Positions 1 to 9,510 of a stretch of DNA of 64,000 nt are shown piece by piece; positions within the stretch are counted from its first letter, which is position 1; each line of letters begins with the position of its first letter. A program made the position numbers and the translations under genes. Source of the stretch: Pedobacter quisquiliarum (GTDB taxonomy: Bacteria > Bacteroidota > Bacteroidia > Sphingobacteriales > Sphingobacteriaceae); NCBI RefSeq assembly GCF_014642175.1, contig NZ_BMIL01000001.1, forward strand, positions 469,698 through 533,697, written 5' to 3'. The notes beneath the pieces are model-generated. The model was given only the letters and a program-made list of their open reading frames with translations. It was not told the DNA's origin and searched no databases.

Positions 1-770
1 GTCATGCGCTTTTTATCATCTGCGGTAAAGTTTGAAGCGGTGATAATCGCCCGATAGGTTTTTGCTTCTGCAGAATTGCTGTCTGCCTTTGCTTTTCGGG
101 TTAGTTCCTTGTATGCTGAGTCTGTTTTGGCCCAGGCTACAGACCATGGCCGATCGTACTTCTGGCAATCCATGGGATAGATTTTCGGACGCTTCAACGT
201 TGCCAGCAACGGAAAGTAGATGTTCGTGTACTCACTAAGCGGCCGGTAAAGTCGTACTTTCTTCAGGCTATCCGACGTACCGAATCGCTCCGTATAATAG
301 GTCATTTCAGCAGCCTTGAAATGTTTTTTCATCTCATGTTCGATTAGGTAGATCTGATAATCTGCGTTTGCACGATCACTTTGCATCACGTACCAGGCTG
401 CGAGATCGATTCTCCGTTTATGGTCGTAGGGAGATTTGTTCAGGGCACGTTCTGCATCTTTTATTTTCTTGTCCAGGTTCTTTGGGATCGTCTTGTAGGT
501 TCTGGCAACATAATCTTTCGACTTTTTCATGCCTTGATAAGCCCAGGTTCCAGGCTCCAGCGCTTCATAGTCGGCAGGCGAGAGGTATTCGCCCAACACC
601 ATATCGGGTTTAAATTGCGCCAACTTCTGGGTAACCATGGCGTAGTCCTCCGCGCCGGGTTTGTTCTCGTGATCCGAACCTAAAACCAAAATTTCGATCG
701 TTTGCGCGAAAGCGCCTTTACCCAGCAGCAGGCTGAGCAGCATTAGTAAGATTTTCATATTCTTTTCCAT
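1..770 (-). CDS. Exported protein of unknown function, C-terminus cut by the window edge
   Basis: An open minus-strand frame runs from an ATG at 770 (or the in-frame ATG at 758) off the left edge, giving about 256 residues without a stop. The N-terminus is a signal peptide: a short hydrophobic run followed by Gly-Ala-Phe-Ala-Gln, typical for Bacteroidota export. The mature part begins with a beta-strand like IEILVLGSDHENKPG and later has charged helical sequence. The start resembles exported DUF5694-type proteins whose domain opens with a strand plus a His, but this is a weak recollection and not an assignment. It is transcribed divergently from the LytS gene. The function is not recognised. 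Confidence 0.6.
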   Translation of the reverse strand, partial: MEKNMKILLMLLSLLLGKGAFAQTIEILVLGSDHENKPGAEDYAMVTQKLAQFKPDMVLGEYLSPADYEALEPGTWAYQGMKKSKDYVARTYKTIPKNLDKKIKDAERALNKSPYDHKRRIDLAAWYVMQSDRANADYQIYLIEHEMKKHFKAAEMTYYTERFGTSDSLKKVRLYRPLSEYTNIYFPLLATLKRPKIYPMDCQKYDRPWSVAWAKTDSAYKELTRKAKADSNSAEAKTYRAIITASNFTADDKKRM

Positions 771-969
771 ATCTGTTTTATTGTTCCTCAAATATGGAGT
801 CGACCCATGCAGGTTTGAAGTTTATAATCCCTACCGCCCGGAAGATTATCCCAACACCGCTTTATTCCCAGAAACGGCTTCCGGGTTCCATCTAGGGGTT
901 TGATATCGTTTTATGACCCTTTGGGATAAGAAAGGTGGAATATTTCTGATCTTTTAATAGTTTTAGTAC

Positions 970-1983
970 ATGAAAAAAGTAAGCATTGTAACCATTCACA
1001 TCGTCTGCTGGACAGTTTTACTGCTTTATGGTTACGGTAGTTACTTGCTTAAAGACAATTTCACCTTTTATGATGTTTCCTTTGGCATGTCCATGTCTTT
1101 GGTTCACATCATTGAATTCTACGTGTGCTACTTGTGGGTTTATCCAAGGTTTTTAAAGCGGGGCAAAGTGCCGCAACTTATCGGCGGCATTCTGGTTGCC
1201 TTCTTTGTATTTGTAGCCTGTCGCTACCTCATAGAAGAGGTGCTTTACCGCACATTCTTTGGTATCCATAATTACTCCGATGATACGACGATGCAGCACT
1301 ACATTCTGGATAATGTCTATTACGGCACATCCTACATTGTTGTTGCAGGTGCAGCCTGGGGAGTGGTTAACGCTTTTAGAACGGAACAGAACAACCGTTT
1401 GCTGCAGGAAGAGGCAAAAAAAGCGGAACTCGCTTTTTTGAAGTCGCAGATTAATCCACATTTCCTCTATAATACGCTCAACTATATGTATGCACTTGCC
1501 ATTCCCATTTCTGAAAAGCTGGCAGACGCGGTTTTGAAGTTATCAGACCTAATGCGCTATACGCTGCAGGACAGTCCCGACGGGCAGGTCTTATTAAGTC
1601 GGGAAATAGAATACCTGGAGAGTTACATTGCATTGTTCCGTATGCGGTTTGAACCTGCATTCTATGTCGAGCTGGATAAGCAGAGTGTAAATGCACAGAA
1701 GATTGCCGCTTTGCTGTTGATCCCTTTTGTCGAAAATGCTTTTAAGCATGGTGTTGTGAATGACCCGGAACATCCCGTGAAAATCAGCATTAAGGTTATT
1801 GGCCGGCATCTGGAATTTAGTGTTGAAAACATGATCAATCCTGGGCATAAAGATCACTCCAGCGGCATTGGTCTGGTCAACATTCAGCGCCGCCTGGATC
1901 TGATTTATCCGGAACAGCATGAATTGGATGTTGAGCATAATGCGTATCATTATGCAACCAGATTAATCATTGAACTAAGTTAA
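970..1983 (+). CDS. LytS/YehU-type sensor histidine kinase
   Basis: This is an inner-membrane sensor kinase of the His_kinase (LytS/YehU) family. The first ~140 residues hold about four hydrophobic segments (near 5-25, 42-60, 68-88, 118-138) with no large extracytoplasmic sensor domain. A short linker leads to the phosphoacceptor motif LKSQINPHFLYNTLN with His164. The ATP-binding part shows LIPFVENAFKHG (N box, ~250-263) and GIGLVNIQRRLDLIY near the end. The partner LytTR regulator starts 13 bp downstream, so the two should form one signalling unit. The stimulus cannot be read from the sequence; the convergent GH95 gene next door may or may not be a target. Confidence 0.9.
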   Translation: MKKVSIVTIHIVCWTVLLLYGYGSYLLKDNFTFYDVSFGMSMSLVHIIEFYVCYLWVYPRFLKRGKVPQLIGGILVAFFVFVACRYLIEEVLYRTFFGIHNYSDDTTMQHYILDNVYYGTSYIVVAGAAWGVVNAFRTEQNNRLLQEEAKKAELAFLKSQINPHFLYNTLNYMYALAIPISEKLADAVLKLSDLMRYTLQDSPDGQVLLSREIEYLESYIALFRMRFEPAFYVELDKQSVNAQKIAALLLIPFVENAFKHGVVNDPEHPVKISIKVIGRHLEFSVENMINPGHKDHSSGIGLVNIQRRLDLIYPEQHELDVEHNAYHYATRLIIELS

Positions 1984-1996
1984 TATAGAACAGCAT

Positions 1997-2728
1997 ATGA
2001 TACGATGCCTTGCCGTTGATGATGAAGCTTACGCGACAGAAATCATTGCGGGTTACATAAACAAAACGCCTTCCCTTGAACTTGCAGGTACCACTACAGA
2101 CCCTTTTGAAGCCATTCAGCTGGTACAGTCGGGCAAGGTGGATCTGGTTTTCCTTGACATCCAAATGCCGGAGTTAAGTGGGATCCAGTTTCTGAAAATT
2201 TGTGGTCGGAACTGTAAGGTGATTTTAACCACCGCTTACGAGCAGTATGCGCTGGACGGCTTTGAACATGATGTGGTGGACTACTTACTTAAGCCAATCC
2301 CGTATGAGCGGTTTTACCGAAGCATCATGAAAGCGATGCCGCTATTTCAGGTTCAACCCATGGTTCAGCCTCAGGAGCCCACCGTTACCCCGGTACAACC
2401 TGCTGTTTCAGATTACCTCTTCATCAAGGGAGACAGTAAAAACAAGTTCATTAAAGTAGATTTAAAGGATATTCTTTATATCGAAGGGCTGAAAAACTAC
2501 ATATCTGTATACACCAGCTCGCAGCGGCTGATTACGTATCAAAGCCTGCGCGAGTTTGAAACGCAACTACCCGCACAAGAATTCATCCGGGTCCATAAAT
2601 CCTACATCGTTCCATTTGGGAAGATCAGTACGGTTGATGGCAATAGTTTGTTTGTAAATGGGCAGCTCATACCAATCGGCGAGTCATTTAAAGAAGCCTT
2701 TTTCAAAGCCATCAAAGATCGACGCTAA
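1997..2728 (+). CDS. LytTR-family response regulator
   Basis: A 243-residue response regulator. The N-terminal receiver domain (~1-120) has the acidic pair in AVDDE, the phospho-accepting Asp54 in VFLDIQMPE, the switch Thr in LTTAYE and the conserved Lys in LLKPI. A Pro/Gln-rich linker (~118-135) joins it to a C-terminal LytTR DNA-binding domain (~140-243), recognisable from IKVDLKDILYIEGLKNYISVY-like sequence and FIRVHKSYIVP. It is encoded directly after the LytS-type kinase, its presumed partner. It probably binds DNA as a dimer to activate transcription. Its stop lies 15 bp from that of the convergent GH95 gene, with no terminator hairpin between them. Confidence 0.9.
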   Translation: MIRCLAVDDEAYATEIIAGYINKTPSLELAGTTTDPFEAIQLVQSGKVDLVFLDIQMPELSGIQFLKICGRNCKVILTTAYEQYALDGFEHDVVDYLLKPIPYERFYRSIMKAMPLFQVQPMVQPQEPTVTPVQPAVSDYLFIKGDSKNKFIKVDLKDILYIEGLKNYISVYTSSQRLITYQSLREFETQLPAQEFIRVHKSYIVPFGKISTVDGNSLFVNGQLIPIGESFKEAFFKAIKDRR

Positions 2729-2743
2729 TAATGCGTTGTTTTC

Positions 2744-5029
2744 TTACTGGGCAACGAAGTGATAGGTTTTATCTAGTTTTGTTTCGAAACGATATTCGAT
2801 ATGTTCACCTACACGGCGTGCCTTTAGGTTGTCAAACTTCCCCTTTAACGATGTTTGGGTGTTTAAGATGCAGCTGCCCCCAGAAAGTGACTTTATGCTT
2901 AAGGCCGTGATGGCGCCATTTTCCCAGCTCAGGTCACTGATTTCAAAATTGCCCCTTGCACGGATGCCTTTGACCGATCCGTTGCGCCATCTGGAAGGCA
3001 GGGCGGGCAGTATTTCGATTGCGCCGGTCTGACTTTGCACCAGCATTTCGGCAATGCCGGCCGTATAGCCAAGGTTACCATCAATCTGAAAGGGTGGGTG
3101 CGCACAAAGCAGGTTGCTGTAAATACCGCCACCATCATTATAGTTAAGACCAGCTACGCCGGCAGGGGTGATAAAGTTCTGCATGATTTTATGGGCATGA
3201 TCACCATCATGTAGCCTTGCCCAGAAGTTCATCTTCCATGCCATTGACCAGCCTGTGGACGCGTCACCACGTGCTAGTAAGCTCACTTTTGCCGCATCCG
3301 CCAGGGCAGGGGTTTCTGTTTTGTTGATTTGTCTGCCTGGATGCAAGGCGAAAAGATGTGACACATGGCGATGCTGATCCTTGGGATCATCACGGTCTGT
3401 TTCCCATTCCTGCAACTGGCCCCACTTTCCAATCTTTGGTGGAAGTAAACGGTCCTTCAATTCACTTACATGTTTGGCATAATCCTGATCAATTTTCAAC
3501 ACCGTTGCGGCTTCCAGGAAGTTCGTGAATAAATCCCAGATGATTTGCTGATCATGTGATATGCCATCTTCGGTTGGGCCATGTTCTGGCGACCAGCCCA
3601 TTGGCGCGACCAGGCTTCCATCATCGCGACGCTTCAAATGATCGTCCCAGAAGTTTACAACCTCTTTCATGATCGGGTAGGCGAATTCCCGCAGGTACTT
3701 TTCATCCTTATTAAAAGCATAATGTTCCCAGAGGGCCTGGGCAAACCATGCACTCCCGGGGGTATTCCACAGAAAACTTTCGCCGCCGAAGGGATTACCT
3801 TCGGTGCGGACGGTCCAGCCCCGAACACCAGGGTACTGCTTTTGCGTATGCATCTTTTTAACTTCCCGGATGCTGTTGATGTAATCCAGGTAGGGGATGT
3901 GGCATTCGGCCAGATTGGTCGGCTCTGCCAACCAATAGTTCATCTGAATGTTGATGTTAGAATGGTAGTCGCTTCCCCAAGGCGGCGTATTGCTGTTGTT
4001 CCATAAGCCTTGCAGATTGGCTGGCAGCCCACCGGCTCGGGAAGAAGCGATCAGCAAATACCTGCCATACTGGAATAACAAAGTTTCAAGTTCGGGATCT
4101 GTTGTTTTGTTGAAGCGCAAAACCCGCTCTGCTGTGGGTAGCTTACTTGCTTCCGGATTGCTGCCAAGGTTGATTGACATGCGGCCAAAAAGATTCTGAT
4201 GGTCCTTTAAGTGTGCGTCCAGTAGTGATTTATAGCTTTTCTTTGCTGCTGAAGTAAGCACTTTCTGGTTTTTTTCCTGGGGACTTTCGCCTTTCCAGTT
4301 CAGCTCCCGTTTATTGCTGAAATCTGTTGATGCGGTGAATATTAAGGTAAAACCATCTGCATTGCTGATTTTGAAAGCGGAACCTCCATTTGCGTCTGTA
4401 ACAACGCTGCCCGTTCCACCTTCCAGCTGCACCAAGGCAGAAGCCTGGTACTTCATGCCATTGTTGAGGCTTCCTGAGAAGCTTATGGTCTGGCCTGAGA
4501 TCGTTGCGGTGCTGCCATGTTCATCCTTGAGTCTGACCGTGGCGGAGTATGCACCTTTTTTGCTTGCCGAAAACTTAAATACCATCACCTTATCCGGAAA
4601 GCTGGCAAAGTAAGCTCTGTTGTAGATGATGTTGTCTTGTGTGTATTGCACCTGATGTAAGGCCTGCGCCAGAGATAACGTACGGGTGTAGGCGCTGACA
4701 CCAGCATGCTTTTCTTGATTGATGAAGTCTATGAAAATATTTCCGAATGCCTGATACATTCCGCGATCGGACTCATCACCCGTCCACAAGGTGTTTTCAT
4801 TGAACTGTATGTGTTCCGTTTCAATACCGCCAAAGATCATCCCGCCGATTCTTCCATTTCCAATCGGATAAGCTTGAGTCATCCAGTCCTTTGCAGGCTT
4901 CGTATCCCACAGTTGCAAAGCATGTTTCTCGGCCAATAGTGTTGTTTGCGCCTGAAGTTTTAGGTTTAATGCGGTAAGTGAAAGGTAAAGCAGTAAAAAC
5001 ACTGCAAAGCTGCGGGTATATAAGGGCAT
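2744..5029 (-). CDS. GH95 family glycoside hydrolase (alpha-L-fucosidase or alpha-L-galactosidase type)
   Basis: A 761-residue exported enzyme. The N-terminus has a hydrophobic signal peptide ending near LQAQ. The mature start [20 protein letters not shown], followed by RIGGMIFGG and FNENTLWTG, is the classical opening of GH95. Later blocks such as [17 protein letters not shown] and [18 protein letters not shown] near the C-terminal (alpha/alpha)6 barrel also fit. GH95 enzymes invert alpha-1,2-fucosyl or alpha-galactosyl linkages on glycans in the periplasm or outside the cell. The substrate cannot be told apart from sequence alone. No SusC/SusD pair is adjacent, so it is not in an obvious polysaccharide utilisation locus. 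Confidence 0.9.
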   Translation of the reverse strand: MPLYTRSFAVFLLLYLSLTALNLKLQAQTTLLAEKHALQLWDTKPAKDWMTQAYPIGNGRIGGMIFGGIETEHIQFNENTLWTGDESDRGMYQAFGNIFIDFINQEKHAGVSAYTRTLSLAQALHQVQYTQDNIIYNRAYFASFPDKVMVFKFSASKKGAYSATVRLKDEHGSTATISGQTISFSGSLNNGMKYQASALVQLEGGTGSVVTDANGGSAFKISNADGFTLIFTASTDFSNKRELNWKGESPQEKNQKVLTSAAKKSYKSLLDAHLKDHQNLFGRMSINLGSNPEASKLPTAERVLRFNKTTDPELETLLFQYGRYLLIASSRAGGLPANLQGLWNNSNTPPWGSDYHSNINIQMNYWLAEPTNLAECHIPYLDYINSIREVKKMHTQKQYPGVRGWTVRTEGNPFGGESFLWNTPGSAWFAQALWEHYAFNKDEKYLREFAYPIMKEVVNFWDDHLKRRDDGSLVAPMGWSPEHGPTEDGISHDQQIIWDLFTNFLEAATVLKIDQDYAKHVSELKDRLLPPKIGKWGQLQEWETDRDDPKDQHRHVSHLFALHPGRQINKTETPALADAAKVSLLARGDASTGWSMAWKMNFWARLHDGDHAHKIMQNFITPAGVAGLNYNDGGGIYSNLLCAHPPFQIDGNLGYTAGIAEMLVQSQTGAIEILPALPSRWRNGSVKGIRARGNFEISDLSWENGAITALSIKSLSGGSCILNTQTSLKGKFDNLKARRVGEHIEYRFETKLDKTYHFVAQ

Positions 5030-5052
5030 AGTTGAGCTATTTGGTTGTAAGA

Positions 5053-5060
5053 CAAAGCTA
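5053..5060 (-). promoter_or_regulatory. -7 promoter box upstream of the GH95 gene
   Basis: On the minus strand the sequence reads TAGCTTTG, an exact match to the Bacteroidota -7 form TAnnTTTG, 23 bp before the start codon at 5029. No clear -33 TTTG is seen at the expected distance. Confidence 0.45.
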
Positions 5061-5103
5061 ATTCTTTGGTGTGAAAATATTTTGCATACATTTACAATAC
5101 TTT

Positions 5104-5172
5104 AGGGGTGTCCGAATGGACTGAGATAATACCCTTTGAACCTGATGCAGTTCGTACTGCCGAAGGGAAAAG
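5104..5172 (+). promoter_or_regulatory. TPP riboswitch (THI element)
   Basis: The signature blocks of the thiamine pyrophosphate aptamer are present in order: AGGGGTG, CTGAGAT, ACCCTTTGAACCTGAT, a short variable stem (GCAGT-TCGT-ACTGC) and CGAAGGGAA. The first and last blocks pair to close the aptamer. It lies about 75 bp upstream of thiS, the first gene of a thiamine synthesis operon, and should lower operon expression when TPP is plentiful. The match is clear by eye. Confidence 0.95.
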
Positions 5173-5176
5173 TGAC

Positions 5177-5206
5177 GGGAACACATCACGTGTTGCCTTT
5201 CTTTCC
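5177..5206 (+). terminator. Candidate expression-platform hairpin of the TPP riboswitch
   Basis: Directly after the aptamer, GGGAACAC (5177-5184) and GTGTTGCC (5190-5197) can form an 8-bp stem with one mismatch and a 5-nt loop, followed by the pyrimidine-rich run TTTCTTTCC. This could act as a riboswitch-controlled terminator. The U tract is interrupted, so control of translation is an alternative. Confidence 0.4.
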
Positions 5207-5246
5207 TCCTGCGGGACCATTCCTAAAGTATAAAATCGTATACATG

Positions 5247-5450
5247 ATGGAAGTTACCGTAAATCAAAAAACCTTCGAAATTCCAGATCGGTGCAGTATC
5301 ACTGAATTGTTCCAGCTTTTGCCGCAGATACCCGAAAAAGGAGTTGCCATTGCTTTGAACAAGAATATCATTGCCAGGCCTACATGGCCAACACATCTGC
5401 TGCAGGCAGGTGATGAGGTCATGGTCATTAAGGCAACACAGGGCGGTTAA
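5247..5450 (+). CDS. thiS: ThiS sulfur-carrier protein
   Basis: A 67-residue beta-grasp protein beginning MEVTVNQKTFEI and ending in the diagnostic Gly-Gly (ATQGG). The C-terminal Gly is converted to a thiocarboxylate that donates sulfur to ThiG for thiazole formation. Another ATG lies directly upstream at 5244; an open frame extends further back into the riboswitch but is not translated as ThiS. It is the first gene of the operon under the TPP riboswitch. The adenylyltransferase ThiF that normally activates ThiS is not encoded in this operon. Confidence 0.93.
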   Translation: MEVTVNQKTFEIPDRCSITELFQLLPQIPEKGVAIALNKNIIARPTWPTHLLQAGDEVMVIKATQGG

Positions 5451-5451
5451 C

Positions 5452-6072
5452 ATGAAGCTTATCGTGATGTCTACGCCGCATCTTTTCAAGGAAGAGGGCG
5501 ACGTCATCAATGCCTTGTTTGATGCAGGCATGAATATTTTTCATCTCCGCAAGCCCGAGGCGAGCATCCCGGCATTGAGAATTCTGATTGAACAGATCGA
5601 TCCGGCTTACCGACACATGCTGGTCTTGCATCAACATCACGCGCTTTGTGATGAATTTCAATTGCCCCGCAGGCACTATCCGGAGCAGCTGCGGCAACAC
5701 CATGCGGCTTCAGGCTTTGCAGATCAACAACAACCTGGTATAAAACTGAGTACGTCCATTCACGACCTGGATTCAATTGCGTCGTGTAGCGCATTTGAAT
5801 ACGTGTTCTTCAGTCCCGTGTTCGACAGTATTTCCAAAGCAGGGTACCGCTCAAAATTGCCAACGAATTTTCGCCTTGATACGAAATCAGGCTGGCCGGC
5901 CGTGATCGCATTGGGTGGCATTGAAGTGCGCCATGTTGAGCAGGTCAGCGCGATGAATTTCGATGGACTGGCCGTGCTGGGTGCCATCTGGAACATTGGG
6001 CAATCTCCGGTGGAAAACTTTCTAGCCCTGGATCATGCGTGCCTCTTAATCAAGAACAGCGAAACAAATTAA
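5452..6072 (+). CDS. ThiE/TenI-like protein (second thiamine phosphate synthase paralogue)
   Basis: A 206-residue TIM-barrel protein of the ThiE/TenI superfamily. Start chosen at the ATG one base after the thiS stop. The N-terminus (MKLIVMSTPHLF, then NIFHLRKPE) aligns with the family's first strands; FEYVFFSPVFDSISKAGY corresponds to the phosphate-binding YVxxGPxF region, and VIALGGI to the glycine-rich strand. It is shorter and more divergent than the true ThiE that follows. In Bacteroidota a divergent thiE paralogue commonly sits next to thiS. A role as a TenI-like thiazole tautomerase or a partner of ThiE is plausible; the sequence does not decide this. Confidence 0.8.
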   Translation: MKLIVMSTPHLFKEEGDVINALFDAGMNIFHLRKPEASIPALRILIEQIDPAYRHMLVLHQHHALCDEFQLPRRHYPEQLRQHHAASGFADQQQPGIKLSTSIHDLDSIASCSAFEYVFFSPVFDSISKAGYRSKLPTNFRLDTKSGWPAVIALGGIEVRHVEQVSAMNFDGLAVLGAIWNIGQSPVENFLALDHACLLIKNSETN

Positions 6073-6081
6073 CCTAAAACC

Positions 6082-6738
6082 ATGATAAACAAACTTCAGT
6101 ACATTTCTCAGGCAGATCCGTCTGGCAGTCATATCCCAGCCATTGAACAGGCGTTAGGTGCAGGTTGCCGTTGGATACAGCTCCGGATAAAGGATCAGTC
6201 TAGCGCATACACCCACGAGCAAGCCTTACAGGCTAAAGCGCTAAGTGACACCTTCGGTGCAAAATTGATTATTAACGATGATCCCGAGATTGCCGTCGCG
6301 GTTGGTGCTCAGGGTGTACATCTTGGGCTGCTTGATATGGCCATTCCTGAGGCAAGAAAGATCGTTGGCCCGGACATGATCATTGGCGGTACGGCAAACA
6401 CGCATGAGCATGTTATACAAAGGGTAAATGAAGGTGCTGATTATATCGGACTTGGACCCCTGAGGTTTACCAGCACGAAGAAAAACTTGAGTCCGCTACT
6501 TGGATTTGAAGGCTACCAGTCAATCCTGAATCAGCTTTCGGGGCAGGGCATAGATATTCCGGTTGTGGCGATCGGTGGGATAGCCCTTGCGGATGTAAGG
6601 AGGCTCATGCGCCTTGGTATATATGGCGTCGCCGTATCCGGTCTGATCACCCATGCTGCTGATGCTCAGGAAGTCGTCCAGACATTGAATATCGAATTAA
6701 ATTCCAGAACCAACCACTTAAAACCAGCATCATGTTAA
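6082..6738 (+). CDS. thiE: Thiamine phosphate synthase ThiE
   Basis: A 218-residue TIM-barrel enzyme joining HMP pyrophosphate and thiazole phosphate to make thiamine monophosphate. Visible motifs are the substrate-binding IQLRIKD (~37-43), [11 protein letters not shown] with the metal-binding Asp pair, [33 protein letters not shown] (phosphate and thiazole binding) and VVAIGGI. All blocks expected of a functional ThiE are present, unlike in the preceding paralogue. Its 3' end overlaps the thiG start by 7 bp, indicating translational coupling. Confidence 0.95.
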   Translation: MINKLQYISQADPSGSHIPAIEQALGAGCRWIQLRIKDQSSAYTHEQALQAKALSDTFGAKLIINDDPEIAVAVGAQGVHLGLLDMAIPEARKIVGPDMIIGGTANTHEHVIQRVNEGADYIGLGPLRFTSTKKNLSPLLGFEGYQSILNQLSGQGIDIPVVAIGGIALADVRRLMRLGIYGVAVSGLITHAADAQEVVQTLNIELNSRTNHLKPASC

Positions 6739-7499
6739 AAATTGCAGATCGCAGCTTTACGTCGCGCCTCTTTACCGGCACTGGGAAATTTAGTGACTCC
6801 AGCATCATGGAAGCGGCGCTACTTGCCTCCGAAACAGAACTTGTTACCGTGGCGCTTAAACGCGTTAGTCTTGATCACACCGGCTCAGATGATTTGATGC
6901 GACACCTGGGTGCTTCGCATCTAAACCTACTGCCAAACACCTCCGGTGTTCGTACGGCGAAGGAAGCAGTCTTCGCGGCGCAACTTGCCCGGGAAGCCCT
7001 GGAAACAAACTGGATCAAGCTTGAAATACATCCCGATCCGAAGTATTTGTTGCCGGACCCGATAGAAACGTTGAAGGCCACTGAAGAACTCGCAAAACTC
7101 GGGTTTATCGTATTGCCATACATTCATGCAGATCCCGTACTGTGTAAGCGGCTGGAGGATGTGGGCACTGCTGCGGTGATGCCGCTGGGTGCTCCCATTG
7201 GCAGCAACAAGGGTTTACGTACCTTAGATTTCCTGGAGATCATTATTGATCAAAGTAATGTACCGGTTATCGTTGATGCAGGCATTGGCTCACCGTCTCA
7301 TGCGGCCTGGGCGATGGAACTTGGTGCGGATGCTGTACTTGTGAATACTGCAATAGCGGTGTCCGCAGATCCGGTGAACATGGCACATGCTTTTAAATTG
7401 GCGGTAGAAGCCGGAAGAATGGCTTTCGAAGCGAAACTTGCACCAACTTTCTCACACGCTGTTGCCAGCAGCCCATTAACTTCTTTCCTGGATGAATAA
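6732..7499 (+). CDS. thiG: Thiazole synthase ThiG
   Basis: A 255-residue TIM-barrel enzyme that assembles thiazole phosphate from deoxyxylulose 5-phosphate, dehydroglycine and the sulfur carried by ThiS. It starts [20 protein letters not shown], followed by the VTVALKRV strand, [16 protein letters not shown] (containing the Schiff-base Lys of the family), [24 protein letters not shown] and [10 protein letters not shown], all standard ThiG blocks. It overlaps thiE at the start and thiH at the end (8 bp), as expected for proteins that work as a ThiG-ThiH complex. Confidence 0.96.
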   Translation: MLKIADRSFTSRLFTGTGKFSDSSIMEAALLASETELVTVALKRVSLDHTGSDDLMRHLGASHLNLLPNTSGVRTAKEAVFAAQLAREALETNWIKLEIHPDPKYLLPDPIETLKATEELAKLGFIVLPYIHADPVLCKRLEDVGTAAVMPLGAPIGSNKGLRTLDFLEIIIDQSNVPVIVDAGIGSPSHAAWAMELGADAVLVNTAIAVSADPVNMAHAFKLAVEAGRMAFEAKLAPTFSHAVASSPLTSFLDE

Positions 7500-8607
7500 T
7501 TTCATTGATATTTTTGAGCAATACGACTGGGATGTTGTAAAAGCAAGTATATACCGTAAAACTGCTGCAGATGTCAGAAGGGCATTGTCCACAGAAAAGC
7601 CAACCCTGGAGGATTTTAAAGCCTTGATCTCTCCGGCAGCAGCCCCCTTTCTGGAGGAAATGGCCCAGTTAAGTCGTGCGGCAACGTTGAAACGCTTTGG
7701 TAAGGTTATCCAGATGTATGTACCACTGTACCTTTCAAATGAATGCAACAACATTTGCACCTACTGTGGATTTAGCTTAGACAATAAGGTGAAACGTAAG
7801 ACGCTAAATCCAATAGAGATCATGCAGGAAGTTGCCAGGATCAAGGAAATGGGCTACGATCATGTGTTGCTGGTTACAGGTGAGCACAACCTGCACGTAG
7901 ATGTGGCATATTTCAAAAGCGTGCTGCAATTGATAAAACCACATTTTGCAAGTATTGCTATGGAGGTGCAGCCGCTGGAAGTGGAAGATTATGAAGTCTT
8001 AAAACCATACGGACTCAGCACCGTATTGGTGTACCAGGAGACTTACCATAAGGAAGATTATAAAAAGCATCATCCTAAAGGTAAAAAGTCGAACTTCAAA
8101 TACCGGCTGGAAACACCTGAGCGCATCGGCGCTGCCGGCATACACAAGATGGGCTTGGGTGTTCTGATTGGACTGGAGGATTGGCGCACGGATGTCTTTT
8201 TCACTGCATTGCATCTCTCTTTTTTGGAGCGTAAATACTGGAAAAGTAAGTACAGCATCTCCTTTCCGAGATTAAGGCCCTTCAGCGGCGGATTAGCACC
8301 CAAGGTTGAGATGAGTGATGCAGAACTGGTTCAGTTAATCTGCGCATACAGAATATTCAATAAGGAACTGGAGCTATCCATATCCACGAGGGAATCGGAG
8401 TCTTTCCGGAATAACATTGTGAAACTTGGTATTACTTCCATCAGTGCTGGCTCCAAAACCAATCCGGGCGGCTATGCTGTGGACCCGCAATCACTGGAAC
8501 AGTTCGAAATCTCCGATGAACGCTCCCCGAAAGAGATCGCAGCGATGATTGCTGCACAAGGGTATGAGGCCGTTTGGAAGGACTGGGATAATTGTTTGAT
8601 GTCATGA
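7492..8607 (+). CDS. thiH: 2-iminoacetate synthase ThiH (radical SAM)
   Basis: A 371-residue radical SAM enzyme that cleaves tyrosine to give dehydroglycine for ThiG. The cluster-binding motif CNNICTYC (Cys85, Cys89, Cys92, CxxxCxxC) is intact, followed by GFSLDN and the VTGEHN strand. The later FPRLRPF and GSKTNPGG regions are typical of ThiH. An oxygen-sensitive tyrosine lyase, rather than the glycine oxidase ThiO, supplies the imine here. The TGA stop overlaps the ATG of thiD. Confidence 0.96.
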   Translation: MNNFIDIFEQYDWDVVKASIYRKTAADVRRALSTEKPTLEDFKALISPAAAPFLEEMAQLSRAATLKRFGKVIQMYVPLYLSNECNNICTYCGFSLDNKVKRKTLNPIEIMQEVARIKEMGYDHVLLVTGEHNLHVDVAYFKSVLQLIKPHFASIAMEVQPLEVEDYEVLKPYGLSTVLVYQETYHKEDYKKHHPKGKKSNFKYRLETPERIGAAGIHKMGLGVLIGLEDWRTDVFFTALHLSFLERKYWKSKYSISFPRLRPFSGGLAPKVEMSDAELVQLICAYRIFNKELELSISTRESESFRNNIVKLGITSISAGSKTNPGGYAVDPQSLEQFEISDERSPKEIAAMIAAQGYEAVWKDWDNCLMS

Positions 8608-9443
8608 GTTCGTGTTTGCAAAACCAGTATGTTCGGGTATTAACAATTGCCGGCTCGGATAGTGGGGGTGGTGCGGGGATTCAGGCGGACCTGAAAACTT
8701 TTGCAGCGCTTGGATGCTATGGCACATCTGCGATCACGGCGGTAACTGTTCAGAACACACTTGGTGTGAGGGGAATACATAGCATCCCACCTTCGATTGT
8801 GGCAGCGCAGATCCGGGCTGTGCTCGATGACATCCGCCCCTCAGCGATAAAGATTGGAATGGTGCATACCGCTGCCCTGGCAGCGGTAATTTCAAGTACA
8901 TTGATGGACTATCCCAACGTTCCCGTAGTGTTTGATCCGGTAATGATCTCAACCAGCGGGCATAGACTAATAGAGGATGATACGGTTGCGGCCATAAAGT
9001 GTGGTTTGCTGAAGTCCGCAAACCTGCTCACACCCAACATTGATGAAGCATCATTACTTTGTGGACGAAAAATAGAAAGCTTGGCAGATATGTTTACGGC
9101 TGCAGCGTCGATGCTGGACATGGGCTGTCGCGGTGTTTTACTTAAAGGTGGTCATCTGGCAGGGCCCGTGATGAATGATGTTTATATGGACGTCAGTGGT
9201 GCACACCAGGTTTTTTCAGCTAAGGCAGTTCAAACGACAAACACACATGGCACAGGATGTACCCTCTCAGCGGCAATCGCAGCTAACCTTGCCTTGGGTC
9301 TACCGATTGTTGAAGCGATTAAACGGGCAAAAGACTACGTGAATGCCGCATTGGAAGCCGGCAAGGATGTGCTTACCGGTGCCGGGGATGGGCCTTTAAA
9401 CCACGCGTTTGACCCAGTAAAGCAGTTGATTATTTGTATATAG
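8604..9443 (+). CDS. thiD: HMP/HMP-P kinase ThiD
   Basis: A ribokinase-fold enzyme of 279 residues that phosphorylates hydroxymethylpyrimidine and its phosphate. It contains LTIAGSDSGGGAGIQADLK near the N-terminus, the pyrimidine-binding TAVTVQNT, the VFDPVM strand and the C-terminal anion-hole motif TNTHGTGCTLSAAI. The ATG at 8604 overlaps the thiH stop (ATGA); a TTG four codons earlier is a less likely start. It closes the thi operon. A bidirectional terminator follows about 20 bp after the stop. Confidence 0.95.
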   Translation: MSSCLQNQYVRVLTIAGSDSGGGAGIQADLKTFAALGCYGTSAITAVTVQNTLGVRGIHSIPPSIVAAQIRAVLDDIRPSAIKIGMVHTAALAAVISSTLMDYPNVPVVFDPVMISTSGHRLIEDDTVAAIKCGLLKSANLLTPNIDEASLLCGRKIESLADMFTAAASMLDMGCRGVLLKGGHLAGPVMNDVYMDVSGAHQVFSAKAVQTTNTHGTGCTLSAAIAANLALGLPIVEAIKRAKDYVNAALEAGKDVLTGAGDGPLNHAFDPVKQLIICI

Positions 9444-9460
9444 TTAATGCTTTAAGCAAA

Positions 9461-9488
9461 AAAAGGGTGTGACAACGTCACACCCTTT
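9461..9488. terminator. Bidirectional terminator between thiD and the Gly-Thr repeat gene
   Basis: AAAGGGTGTGAC (9462-9473) pairs perfectly with GTCACACCCTTT (9477-9488) around a 3-nt loop. The hairpin has A-rich sequence on the left and T-rich sequence on the right. It lies between convergent genes and can serve both. Confidence 0.85.
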
Positions 9489-9510
9489 ATTATCATTTTC
9501 TTTTTTGGAA

